Shown: piece by piece, positions 33,413-45,107 of the stretch
How positions within the stretch are numbered: the first letter of the stretch is position 1
How the letters are laid out: every line of letters starts with the position of its first letter
Assembly: GCF_002994745.2 (NCBI RefSeq)
Contig: NC_037091.1
Location: forward strand, 35,218,612 to 35,282,611
Direction: 5' to 3'
Length of the DNA stretch: 64,000 nt
Source of the DNA: Rosa chinensis
Lineage: Eukaryota; Streptophyta; Magnoliopsida; Rosales; Rosaceae
Notes under the pieces: generated by a model
Told to the model about the DNA's origin: nothing
Database searches by the model: none
Seen by the model: only the letters and a program-made list of their open reading frames with translations
Translations under genes and position numbers: made by a program

Positions 33413-35341
33413 GCCAAAAACAATGTCCATGAAGTAACAATGCATACCAGCCAAAAATGGTTATGGTCAGAAGGCAATGCTTAAAAATGTTTACATTTGA
33501 CATGGAGTTTGAATTAAACAATAACTGAAACAATTAACTTTCAAAAAAAGATTGACTAGACTTGACAGATACTAAATATTGAACACATAGCATCACTTCT
33601 TCACATAATGAAGGTTTTGGTGCGTGTTAGATGGATATCAGTAATATAGAAATGCATGTTACACAAATAGTTGCAATAAATAGAAAAACAAACTTAACGA
33701 AAAAAGAATCCCCCCAATTTATCAATCCCAACTTGATGACTTTGGATATGCCCTTCCTTTATAGCAAACTTCTAGCGAAGGAGCATGCAACAAACATTCG
33801 GGAGAGAAGGGCGAGATGATGAGATGTGAAAATCACATAAAGGAAAAGATAAAACCACACAACAATATGATTAGACTACAACATGGCAAAATCGCCACAA
33901 TATATGGTTCCGCTATGCTTGCAGCTTCGATCATATTCCATAGGTGAGTAACTAGTAACTAGTTCGACTTTAAGGTGAAATTCACAACTAGACATTTGAC
34001 CTGCTTGTAATGACGCATGATTTTCTGAAGTTTCACAGATTGTGCTCCACATGGTGATCATTTTTTTTAGATAATAATAAATTCTTTAGCCCACCCATCT
34101 CTTACATATGAGAGTGAGAATTGAATTCATGACCTTTTCAATGTTGGAATTATAATTTACCAACAGGTCACAGCTCACGGGCAAAAAAAAAAAAAAAAAA
34201 AATTTGGCTCCAACCTGCAGCCCACTATCCACCATAACTATTAATTAGTTGTTTGTACGTGACTATGGCTTCACTGCTATGTCATGTTTCACCTGATTAA
34301 AGTTGACAAGAATTTTATATATCATCAATTTACCATTATAAATAAAAACTATATAAATTCAATTTACCATGGACAGATTTAGTTCATTTAGTGATGTGAT
34401 CAACTTGCTCATCTCATTTCTACCTTAATAACCTCCTGCAAGTCTCCAATCAATGAGAAATGGGATTATGAATTTGTTAAAGAAATTTTGTTGTGATGTC
34501 ATTGCCAACTACGCTCTACACTCTCTTCTTGTCTATTATGTGGGTCTTTGTTGGGGTAGCTAGACCTCATATTATGTGGGTCTCTATATAGGCCCCTATT
34601 TCACAAAAAATTAAAAATTAAAAAGCACTCACGCACGGCAATTTATCCTTGGATGGTCAGAGTGTCAGACAAATCCAACAACGTCTATGTCATCCAAAAA
34701 AAAATCCAATTCCGTCCCAACTCGCTGGCCTTGTGCCTTCGTTAATGAAATTTGATTTTGTGACCAAAAAAATTAAAAATTAAAAACTAAGAAAAAAAAA
34801 AGTAAAAATGCTTGGGTAGAAGACGTGAACACACGAACACATGAATGCATGAGAGTAGACACCTACTCCTCGGAGTCGGCCTAGAACCCTAGAGAGTAGA
34901 CACATGAATGCATGAGAACCGAGAAGCAGTCCATGGGTTGCCACTTGCCAATAACCAAACGGACAAACATCTTGAGAGAACACTAAATTAAAATATGCGA
35001 AGTACACAATAAAGAAGAAGATACCCTAAAAACAAATTGAACATCTACACTGAAACCGGCAATGCCTGGAACAAAGGCTAAATCGTCTCAGTTCCCAAAC
35101 CACAAGGGCACAGGAACCAAATCTCTGATAAAAACCAAACAAACACAGTGGCTCTAGCTGGCTCACCAACCAAAGTTGTTTCGTGCTCTACAAACTCATA
35201 ATCTACACCACCAACCTATGCATTACACATTTCACCCCTAGAGCCTAACCTATACAAACACCATTAACACTGTAGCAGGAAGACAAAAAAAGGCCATGAG
35301 AATCTATTGAGAGGTGACGAATCTCTCTGGTCAGAGATGTG
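33413..35341. other. Intergenic, no supported gene
   Basis: AT-rich spacer with several A runs. A short stretch at about 34735-34775 (CGTTAATGAAATTTGATTTT followed by A-rich sequence) looks like a LINE 3' tail. The last 200 bp are the 3' flank of the dCTP pyrophosphatase gene. Confidence 0.4.
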
Positions 35342-36949
35342 CTAGGCATCATGAGGATCAGAGATACGTTGAGCATCATCAGTACTGGTGTTCCCATCCT
35401 TGTCTTCTGCTTTGAGTTGCGTGTACTTTTTGGAGGAACCCTTGCAAAGCTTGACTTGGTATTTGAGGGCATTCATCTCCAGCTTAGCAAGTGCAGCTTT
35501 ACCAAGATCAATGCCACAAACGTCAGAGAGCCTCACCAGGTAGAGTAACACGTCTGAGAGCTCTTCCCCCAGGTGTTGCTTCTCTTCATCTTTCCAATCA
35601 GGGAGTCCTCTTTGAACCTCTCCCCTCCACTGAAATATCTCAGATACCTCTCCTACTTCTCCCACCTGAAACACCATCACATGCTCAAACATCAAATTCG
35701 CATAAAGAAACTAGGGGAGGCTGAGCCAAGAACCTACTTGCATTATCATAATAATGCCTAGTTTCTGAGTAGTCACATCAACAGTTCGGTATTTTATCAT
35801 GTATTGATTCACCATGCACTTGGGGGTCTTATATATATATTGCCCTGGAAAATTTTCATGTGTTTCTATATATACCATGTCTAACATTTGCTATTTGGGG
35901 TTCCGGTCTTGGTTCATTTCAGACACTACTAGCTACAGTGGTAGAAGCAAACATGAGAAAGGAAACCACTAAAACTGGAAATTGAACATGAAAATGTCTA
36001 AAAGATCTCTTCCTAGATAATAAAATGTTTAGTTATTCTAAACTAATGACAAGAAAGATGCATGATCTCTCTCTCTCTCTAACATGAAAATGTCTAAAAG
36101 ATCATGTCTAAAAGATCTCTTACCCTACATAATACAATGTTTAGTTATTTGACTTGATTTTAATTAACCACTAAACTAAGGACTAGAAAGATGAGCTCTC
36201 TCTCTCTCTCTAACAAACACACAATTCCTTTTCCTTTGTTAAAGGCATTTTACACCAGTTTGGCTAATATAAAATATTAAACCAGATTAAACTCAGGATT
36301 AAACCAGATAAACAATGATCTACTTTATTTAACCTTTCTTTTCTTCGCCTAAAAGAGCCATTCTGTTACCTATATACACAATACTAAACGTGTCAAAAGT
36401 AAAATGATGTGTTGATTATGTTATGCACTCTTACTATTTCATCTATTAATTCAACTTTCCATTTACAAGTAATTGAACTCCAAAGCCAAAACCCAGAACT
36501 AGGTATATAATTCAGATAGACAACAGATGTTTCCAAGAAAAGATGCATATATTATTTCCATCAAGTGTTCATGCATAGAGACCAGATTCGTTTCCTTTCA
36601 TTAATCCATGTCTAATTAATTCAATCAGCAATAAAAGAACAAATTTGTATGTGAGGGAGTAAGAAGTTCCTAATAATTAAGTGGAAAGATTAGAACTTGA
36701 CATGTTTCTCATCAAAAACAATTGATAAACAGCAAAAAGAGTACTGACTAGATAATGGGTATGCGGCAAAACCACCACAAAACCCTAATATGGGTCCTGA
36801 AAGCTGATGGGGTTTTTGAATTATATGTGTTTTACCAGAGCCAAAAGTAGATTTCTAGGGCTATGAAAGTGATCCCAGTCCCTTTCCCTGGCAAACTCGG
36901 CCATTTTCTTCTTCAGCTCTTCCAGGTTAACGCCTTCTCTTTCAGCCAT
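35342..36949 (-). CDS. dCTP pyrophosphatase 1-like protein (MazG/all-alpha NTP pyrophosphatase)
   Basis: Exons 36949-36836 (38 codons) and 35665-35342 (107 residues and TAG) join in frame at a GT-AG intron, giving 145 residues. The fold's metal-binding helices are visible: GEVGEVSEIFQW in exon 2, then EELSDVLLYLVRLSDVCGID. NALKYQVKLCKGSSKKYTQL is the conserved C-terminal block. Family members hydrolyse dCTP and modified dCTPs to dCMP and pyrophosphate, cleaning the nucleotide pool. Length fits plant homologues. The 1.17-kb intron holds a duplicated stretch with CT runs at about 36000-36215. A large nested transposon sits about 300 bp upstream of the ATG. Confidence 0.93.
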
Positions 36950-37128
36950 TCTTGGCTCTTCCCAGGATAATGATGCCCAGAGTTTCAGTCAGAAAGTGAC
37001 TCCAGCACCCTGCTCTCTGTTCTCTCTAGCTTTTATTCATAACCAGAGCATCGACAGATTACCGGCTGTTGCCCGTTCAGCCGGTTCAACGGAAAGTATT
37101 TACAGGCATTGCTCTTTATGTTCAGGGA

Positions 37129-37134
37129 CACGTG
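37129..37134. promoter_or_regulatory. G-box core CACGTG upstream of the dCTP pyrophosphatase gene
   Basis: ACACGTGT lies about 180 bp upstream of the start codon, between the gene and the transposon insertion at 37251. A single motif match; regulatory use is only inferred. Confidence 0.3.
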
Positions 37135-38853
37135 TCGGAGGGGGCTTCCGTGGACCACCTGTTAGGTTCCTTCGTGACATTATTCCAAATGACTTTTTGG
37201 AAATTAAATACGAGAACTTTTGGCTGCAGTACTCTGTGAGTGAATCTGATTTAGGAATGACAATGAAGCGGGCTGGAATAGGGATCATAATATCATTTTT
37301 ATTTTAAGAGTCGTTCTCCATCTCTATTTTTGCCTCAATTTTTAATAAAAATATATTAGAGATTTTCCGTCCTCATCCTCACTAGGGACTAGGCCTCCAA
37401 ATCTACCCTAAATCTCCAATAAAAATTTAATGACTTAGTTATAAAGAGTGTAACCCCATTCCATGATTATAATAAAATCACAGATCTTTTACCCAAAAAA
37501 AAAAAAAGTCAAAACACCAAAGTAAAAATGTAGCCTTTAAAGTAAGTAGTAAATGTATACACTTGTAATTAATATTATAAAAAATAAATTAATATAAATA
37601 TTGTTCAAGTAAACCCTAATTTGTGTTTGGCGCAAACTCTAGGTTACTTGACCTAGTGGTAATAGGGTTAAATTAGAATGATCTAGATTCCTATTCAATG
37701 TACGATTACTTTCCTTGTATGATTGAGATTCTATACATTGTAATCCTCTATATAAAGAGGCTCCTATTATCAATGAGAATATACAACAATTTCCTCTCAA
37801 TTTCAGTTTCTCTACAACACATTATCAACACGAGCCCTAATCTTAGCCCTAAAAACAAAAAACCTGAAAACTCTTCTCACCAAAACTGTCGCAAGCTCCT
37901 AGCCCTTGTTAACCATGCCCTATGCTGCCCCTGCAGCCCTTGCGCACCCGTGTGCCGCCTACTGCCCTTGCAGCATTGCTGCACGCCTGCTGCATGCCCC
38001 CTACAACACAGCAGCACGCTCGTTTCTGTGCAGGTCAATCTGCTTTCACGCGCCAAAACGTCTTGTTGGGACCTCTGATCAAAATACTTTCTTCATAAAA
38101 GTTGTTCATCTCTGTCTCTTCTATCTGACCTCCAAATTTCAGCCCTATTGGAGTCGTTTTGAGACATGTATACCGTTCGAGGTGGGAGCTGTTTAGCATG
38201 CTCGTTCCTGTGCATATCAGTCAGTTTGCAAGCCCCGAAACGCCTAGCTCAGAACTTCAGATCAAAATTCTTCCTTCATCAAAGTTGTTCACGTATGTCT
38301 CTTCTATCTAACCTCCAAATTGAAGCTCTATTGGAGTCGTTTTGAGACCTGTACACCAATCGGAGTGGGAGCTGTTCAGAAGAGAATTTGCTCCGAATTT
38401 CAACAAGTATGATTCGCCTAGGACTGAAGCTCGTCTGCAATCCTACAACGAGGATCGAATACGCTCTGCAATTCTAAGAGGTATGGTTTACTAAAAGTTC
38501 CTGTTTTTGAAGTTTTTTTATTCTTTTTCGCTTCTTTTTCTCGGGGACTTGCAACCTCCCTTCTTCTACCCCCTTTTCTTTATCATAGGGGAGACCAAAT
38601 TAAGCCGAACTGTGGGGGTTCGTGCTCACTCCAAGCTTGGAGCTTGTAGAGTTCTCCAAACTTAGAGTTTGTTGAGATAAAAAGATAGACCGCAAACATC
38701 ATTGTTTCGATCTAATCCAACCCCTCTGAGAATCGAATTTCTTGGAAGCGACTACGCTCGGAAATTCCTAATTTCTTGGAAGCGACTACGCTCGGAAATT
38801 GTGGTAGGCTTTTTCGCTCCGGAACTAACCCTAATTTCTTGTTCTCTTTCAGG

Positions 38854-39903
38854 ATGAGTAACCTGAACAAATTGGACTTTGCTCCATTGGGAACAATTGG
38901 CTCTGAATATCACAGGTGGGTTCGTGATATCCGCCAGCATCTCAAGGCCGATGGAATCTTGGATACGATTCTCGAGCCTAACCAGGACGTGCTAACTGTT
39001 GAGCAAGCTCAAGATTTGGAAGCAAATAGAGCATCCTTAGAGGCAAATAAGGCGAAAGCCATCATCCTAATGACTCGTCATATGGATGATTCGCTCTAGT
39101 ACGAGTGTATGAAGAAGACCCAGAAGGCTGTGGGTCTCACTCGAAGATAGATTTGGTAACGTCCGTGACTCCTTGCTTCCTGACATAGAAGTGAGATGGC
39201 ATAGCCTCCGCTTCTGTGATTTCAAGTCAGTTCTTGACTACAACTCGGAAACACTTCGCATTAAATCCTTAATGAAATTCTGTGGTAAAGAGATCACAAA
39301 TGCGATGTTGATTGAGAAGACTCTCTCTACTTTCTTCGTCTCTGCATTGATGATTGCTAAGAACTATCGAATCGATGTTACTGCAAGACGAATCACAAGG
39401 TTTCATGAGCTCATTGGAGCTATGAATGTCGCTAAAAAGCATGACAGCATCCTTGTGAAGAATTATAATTCGAGATCCGTGGAAACATAGCATATTCGGA
39501 AATCCAATTATAGTCGCGCCCCAAAGAGAGGGCGCCAAGAGCGAAACCCTAATCTTAGGAATACATTTGGACGTTCTGGTCCGTATAATCTCTCTACTTG
39601 GGAAGGTAATCGCCAAAATAGGCAAACACGGAACCGAAGAGGTAAACGTGGAAAGAGAGAGGGAGGCAATGCCTCTGGCCATGTTGGTGGGGCCACCAAC
39701 ACTAAGAGCCATCTAAATGACGCTTTCAAAGTGCCTCAATAAATGGAGTTTGAGCAAAGAGATGTATGTTCTCGATGTGGAGTGTCTGATCATTGGGCAC
39801 ACATTTGTAGAGTTTGTGAAGAAATTGTCACCGCCTACAAAGTATATTGTGAAGCAAGGGAAGCTCACTATATGGAACAAGAAGATCAAGAAGATGATTT
39901 AGA
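38854..39903 (+). pseudogene. Copia gag remnant with CCHC knuckle
   Basis: Starts MSNLNKLDFAPLGTIGSEYH and runs open to a TAG at about 39099. Gag similarity continues in shifting frames (SLLPDIEVRWHSLRF region). A zinc knuckle CSRCGVSDHWAHIC is at about 39769-39812 and an acidic EQEDQEDD tail follows. At least one stop and two frameshifts break the frame, so no capsid protein can be made. Confidence 0.8.
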
Positions 39904-40599
39904 GTGAAAGGTTGAAGACTACAAATCTGGCTGGGATCAATAGATCGCCAATTCTGTTTAAGTCTTTATTTTTCCAAGAATGTAATAGGCAATTGCCATA
40001 TATTTTTGTAGTAAATGTCAATGGTTTAGCTTTTCTTCAAAGTAGGCTCACTCAAAGTCAATGTGATGACTAGGAAGGTTCTGAGATTAGTGGTAATTAA
40101 GCGAGCCTTGCTCCAACGACATCTCTCTACTCACCTGGTCACATTTATTTTAGAATTACCGAAAGAAGTTAGACGATTACCATTGTTTTGCACTAGCTAT
40201 CATTTTGGATTAGATTTTGTTTAGTCAAAGAGACAATGATGTAACTCCGTTGGCTTATGAATAAAACTTCGAGTTCTTTATGACTCCATTTTGATTATGA
40301 GCATATGACTTTTGTGACTACGATGGCTGGGCCATCAGTATTAATTCAAGGACATGGAATAGCCCAAGTTCCACTTGCCAAATGACACCTTAATTACTGT
40401 CACAGAAACTCTCTACAATTCTAGGGCGAAACACACAATGAATAGCCGACGGATTCCATGCGAAAACGCATGTAGAGAACAGAAATGAGTTCCTTTGCAA
40501 TACCTCTAATGATTGCGAATAAAGGCGCATCTTAGAGAAGTTTATGTGTCTCTCTAATGAATTTTATGTCACTATTCGAGCTATTAAATCCAATAAAGT

Positions 40600-43500
40600 T
40601 ACGAGAGAAGATCTCTTGGATTTAGACACATATTGGCTTTGTCACGACAGGATAGGTCATCCTGGTCATGATATGATGATCCGTCTACTAAAGACTTCAT
40701 ATGGACATCATTTCCTTTGAGCGAAATGAAGCATGAATCAAAAGTTGATTTCTAGACTAAGTGTGACCGACGCAGCTGCGTAGGGCACCGCCTCCGTCCA
40801 CCACCAGCCTAGGGCTGGCTCATTCCTTATCCATAACGCCATGGATAGCGTCCATCATGGTGATGGCGCCGCAGGTAATGTTGCAATCACCAACTTGCTT
40901 CAAATAGTGTTTCAGACGCTCATGCCTAACCAAAATACTCATTGGTTGCTTCTAAAGCCTCTCGCTCGTTTTACAAAGCCCGTTCCTTCCTTAGGGAAAT
41001 TAGGACTAAGACCGTCCTATGCAAAGGAAATGAACATACTCATTCTGTTCTTACATAGAATTCATGGGGATTCTGTGGATTGATTCAACCAACTTGCGGA
41101 CGCTTAAATATTTCATGATGTTGGTTGACACGCAAAGACATGCAAACACGCTGGTCACATGTTGTGCCATTGTCCACCTATAAATGCTGCTTATGCTACA
41201 CTCCTAGCACATATCATATGACAACGGGCTCACTCCCTAGATCATCCTGTTCAGTCAATTGGATTTGACTATGCTAGAGAGTTTACATCGAAAGACTTTC
41301 GATGGATATGCAATGGGACTGATGTTGGACATCATATTCCCATGTACACACCCAAATGGTCTTGCGGAAACGACTATGATGATAGTCCGAACATTGTTAA
41401 TGCGCACCAATCTCCTTATATCCGCTTGGAGTGATGCAATATCGCATGCAGCTATGCTAATTCGTCTACGACCCACTGCCACTCAATTTACCTCTATGTT
41501 ACAGCTAGTGACTGGGTACAAGTATCGTACTTACGCATATTTGAGTGAACCATTTATGTGCCAATTGCGCCGCCACAGCGCTCTATGATGGGTCCTTACA
41601 GACGAATGGGCAACTACGTTGGATTTGAGACTCCAACAATCGTCTGCCACTTAATGCCCTTGCAAGGCGATCTTATTACCGCTAGATTTGCGGGTTGTCA
41701 CTTTGATGAGACAGTCTTCCCGTCGTTAGGGGGAGATAAGAAAACGGATGTTCAGCAGGAACAATAGGAATTGTCGTGGCTTGTCCCCACTATGTCTCAT
41801 CTCGATCCCTGTTAAAGTGATGAGATCACACAAATATGCTGCAAACAAGCCTGCAAGGAAGGACGTCCCTACGAGAGGACATAACGCCACCCTACACGGA
41901 GGTAAGCATGGCGCCAACGCCAAATAGAGTGGCACTCTGGCGTTACAGGCCATGTCCCCAGCTAGGATGCGTGGGAGGCCCGTAGGTTCGAAGGACACTT
42001 TGGCACATTCCAATCCTTTGATCATCAAGACTCAAAATCCGTCTCATGAGAATCTTCTGGGTTAGGGTTATCGTTGGGGCACGCCTCAACGTCAGAACCT
42101 ATTCCTGAGAATATAGAGCTCTATAGAAATTACACTAGTGTACTTGAGATGTGGGATAGAAACTCCATCATAATTGATGATGTAGTTGCGCATTTCGTTG
42201 CGCATGAGTTTGTTGAGTCAGATGATATCGAACCACGCTCCGTTGATGAATGAATGCCAACGTAGAGAGAGTTGGCCTAAATGGAAAGATACGATCCAGG
42301 TTAAGATGGATTCTCTAACGAAGAGGAAGGTTTTCGAGCTAGTGATGCCAACACCTCCTAACATAAAACCTGTTGACTAATGGTTCTTCGTTAGAAAGCG
42401 TAGTGAGAAAAAGATATGGTAATCTCGCCTTATGGCGCAAGGCTTCTCATAAAACGCCTATGAAATCCACTATGATGAGACATATTATCTCGTATTGGAT
42501 GTCATTACACTCCACTACCCTGTCAGTTTGGTAGTTTCTGAATAACTGAACATGCAGCTTATAAATGTGGTCACTACGTATCTCTATAGGGATCTACATA
42601 CGGAATATACATAAAGGTTCATGGTGAACTTCATTTATCCAAGTCAAGTGGCTCTAGACCACGGAGCGCTTTTACAGAGAGGTTGAAACGCTCGCTAAAA
42701 TGACTACTTGATTGGGAAGGGATATGCCCACGCGTTTCCATAACAAGTTTCCGATTCCATCGCAGTTCATGTTGGACATGATCTTCATTAGAAGCCCTTA
42801 AAGAGTTAAGGGAAACTGCTTAACACTTGAAATCCGATTTTGAGATGAAGGATTATGGGAGAACACGATTATGTCTCAGTTTGGAACTTGAGCATTGTGT
42901 TGATAGATGCTTTGGCATTTTCATAAGGTCAAACCTTCAAGCACCCCCACGATCGTCCGTAGTCTTGATCCTGAAAAGGATCCTCTTCATCTGAAGGATG
43001 ATGACGAAAATGTGGTAGAGGCAGAAGTACCTTACTTGAGTTAAGGTAGAGCTAGGAACATTATTGTACTTAGCTCAATGCACAAGACCGGACATCTCGT
43101 TTGCAGTGAACTTGTTAGCTAAGGTATAGCTCTGCGCCAACAGGATGCCATTTTAATTGGTGTAAAAGATATCTTTTAGTACTTGAGATTTATAATTGAT
43201 ATGGGCTTGTTCTATCCCTACAAAGAGAAGATGGATTCGGACCCATCATACACCAGAAACGCCGCCAATGATGGCCTGCGTTCTCTATCCTCATCCCAAA
43301 ACGATATAAGTGTTTTGGAAGGTTTTGCTGATGCTGGATACCTCTCCGACCCACACAAAGGTCGCTCCCAAACTGGTTAAGTGTTCACCATGGGAAAAGA
43401 CCGTGATATCTTGGAGGTCTACAGAACAGACCGTAGTCGCTATATCTTCAAACCATGCAGAGATTATTGCTCTTCACGAAGTGGTTCGTGAATGTTTATG

Positions 43501-43790
43501 GATTGGATCCATAATCACGCATGTTCGAACAATTGTGGTTTGAAGTCTATGACAAGATGAGCCTACGAGCATTTAAGATAATGCTGTTCATTTTGAACAA
43601 ATGAAGCAAGGCTACATCAAACGCGACAACACCAAGCATAATCAGCAACAACAGACTCTCCTCAAATACCAAAGTGAACTAGGTTCGATCTGAGGATAAT
43701 GTGGCAGACTTATTTACTAAGTCATTGCCCAAATACACGTTCGAGAAACATGTGGCAAGAATTGGCTTGCGAAAATTATCTGAACTCCCA
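40600..43790 (+). pseudogene. Copia pol remnant (integrase, reverse transcriptase, RNase H)
   Basis: Recognisable scraps in order are GAG-pre-integrase (TYWLCHDRIGHPGHDMM, near 40630), integrase-like sequence to about 41600, reverse transcriptase start (WPKWKDTIQVKMDSL, 42270), TRPDISFAVNLLAKV near 43083, and RNase H (FADAGYLSDPHKGRSQTG, 43323; SSNHAEIIALHE, 43445). Many stops and frameshifts are present, so the copy is old. Confidence 0.8.
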
Positions 43791-44412
43791 TGATCGTAGT
43801 CATCAGGGGGAGACGCAGACATCAGGGGGAGATGTCTACATGTTCACCTCGAAACGTGAAGGGTGTGTTGTACTCTTTTTCCCCTTCAACCGAGGTTATT
43901 TTTGTCCCACTAGATTTTTGTTACTTGGCAAGGTTTTTAACGAGGCAACGAGAGAAGCACCGCGTTTGAGCAACACAAGGGGGAGTGTTCAAGTAAACCC
44001 TAATTTGTGTTTGGCCCAAACGCTAGGTTACTTGACCTAGTGGTAATAGAGTTAAATTAGAAGGATCTAGATTCCTATTCAATGTATGATTACTTTCCTT
44101 GTATGATTGTGATTCTATACATTGTAATCCTCTATATAAAGAGACTCCTATTATCAATGAGAATATATAGCAATTTCCTCTCAATTCAGTTTCTCTACAA
44201 CAAATATAAATTAAATATATGTATATATTATTGGGGTGGGTTTGGGAATAGGGATCACAAAACTATCCCCGCCCCATCTCCAATCTTAGAGAGCGATGAT
44301 TGGGGATCCCCATCTCCATTCCCCATTTGTCCCCAAATTCTCCTCCCATTAGGGGCGGGTATCCAATGGAGCTCTACCCCGCTGGGAATTTTTGCCATTC
44401 CTAAATTCTGAT

Positions 44413-45107
44413 TAGATCTTTTATTTTTATTTTTTGGAAGATCAATTTAAATCAAAATTTTCAGGCTATTATTTCCAACATAATCCGATAAGTTAACATC
44501 TTACACGTAGAAATTATATAAATCAGAATGAATTCAGATGAATAGGCAATAACTCATCAAAACACAATTTACAAGATGCATCTCAGGTCGAGCTGCTATT
44601 ATGCTAACTTGCAAAGATTCACTATTTTTGTTCTTTTTTGAGAAGAAATGACTTTAATCTTTTACTAGCCTCTTAACACAATCAATTGATTTTCTTTTTC
44701 TAAATTATCATTCTGCTATTGTATATTATTTTATATTCCATTAAAAATATTTGTTTGAATATAATTATTGTTTTACATTTTTACCCTTTATAAGAATAAT
44801 ATTATAAATTGAAGCACTTAATTAACGAAGGGTATTTACAGGGTTCATTAAAATTTAATCGTAAGTCTTATTGCCTTATAATACTAATGATTGATAGAAA
44901 ATCAATGGGTACAATGGGAATTAACAAACCTCATGACTGTGTAAATGATTCACTTAATCGATACATTTGAATAACTTGAATACACAATTCTTAACATTAA
45001 TAAACTTATACTCATAGTCTAAGACTTAGTGGGGAATAACCACACATCTGACCTAGCCGCCTGCGTCAAGGGTTTACTTTCTTCTTCCTGAAGAAAGAAA
45101 TTTTGCA
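44413..45107. other. AT-rich spacer, no gene
   Basis: No coding potential or element ends seen between the hAT-like element and the LINE. No Harbinger left end was found here. Confidence 0.4.

Larger units (their letters stand above)
37602..44202 (+). mobile_element. Ty1/Copia LTR retrotransposon, full length but coding-dead
   Basis: LTRs at 37602-37819 and 43986-44202 (218 and 217 bp, about 95% identical) start TGTTCAAGTAAACCC and end CTCTACAACA. The 5-bp duplication AATAT stands at 37597-37601 and 44203-44207. The polypurine tract AAGGGGGAG is just before the 3' LTR. Sequence after the 5' LTR (ATTATCAACACGAGCC) is not a standard initiator-Met primer site. The leader has a two-unit repeat (about 38027-38375). 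Domain order gag, GAG-pre-integrase, integrase, reverse transcriptase, RNase H is that of Copia. Confidence 0.92.
37251..44404. mobile_element. hAT-like MITE, split by a Copia retrotransposon
   Basis: Outer ends are TTAGGAATGACAATG and, read inward from the right, TTAGGAATGGCAA. Flanking octamers AATCTGAT (37243-37250) and ATTCTGAT (44405-44412) differ at one base. Without the Copia element and its 5-bp duplication the outer element is about 548 bp. It has GGGGATCCCC-rich sequence in its right part. Copia insertion is therefore the later event. Confidence 0.65.
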
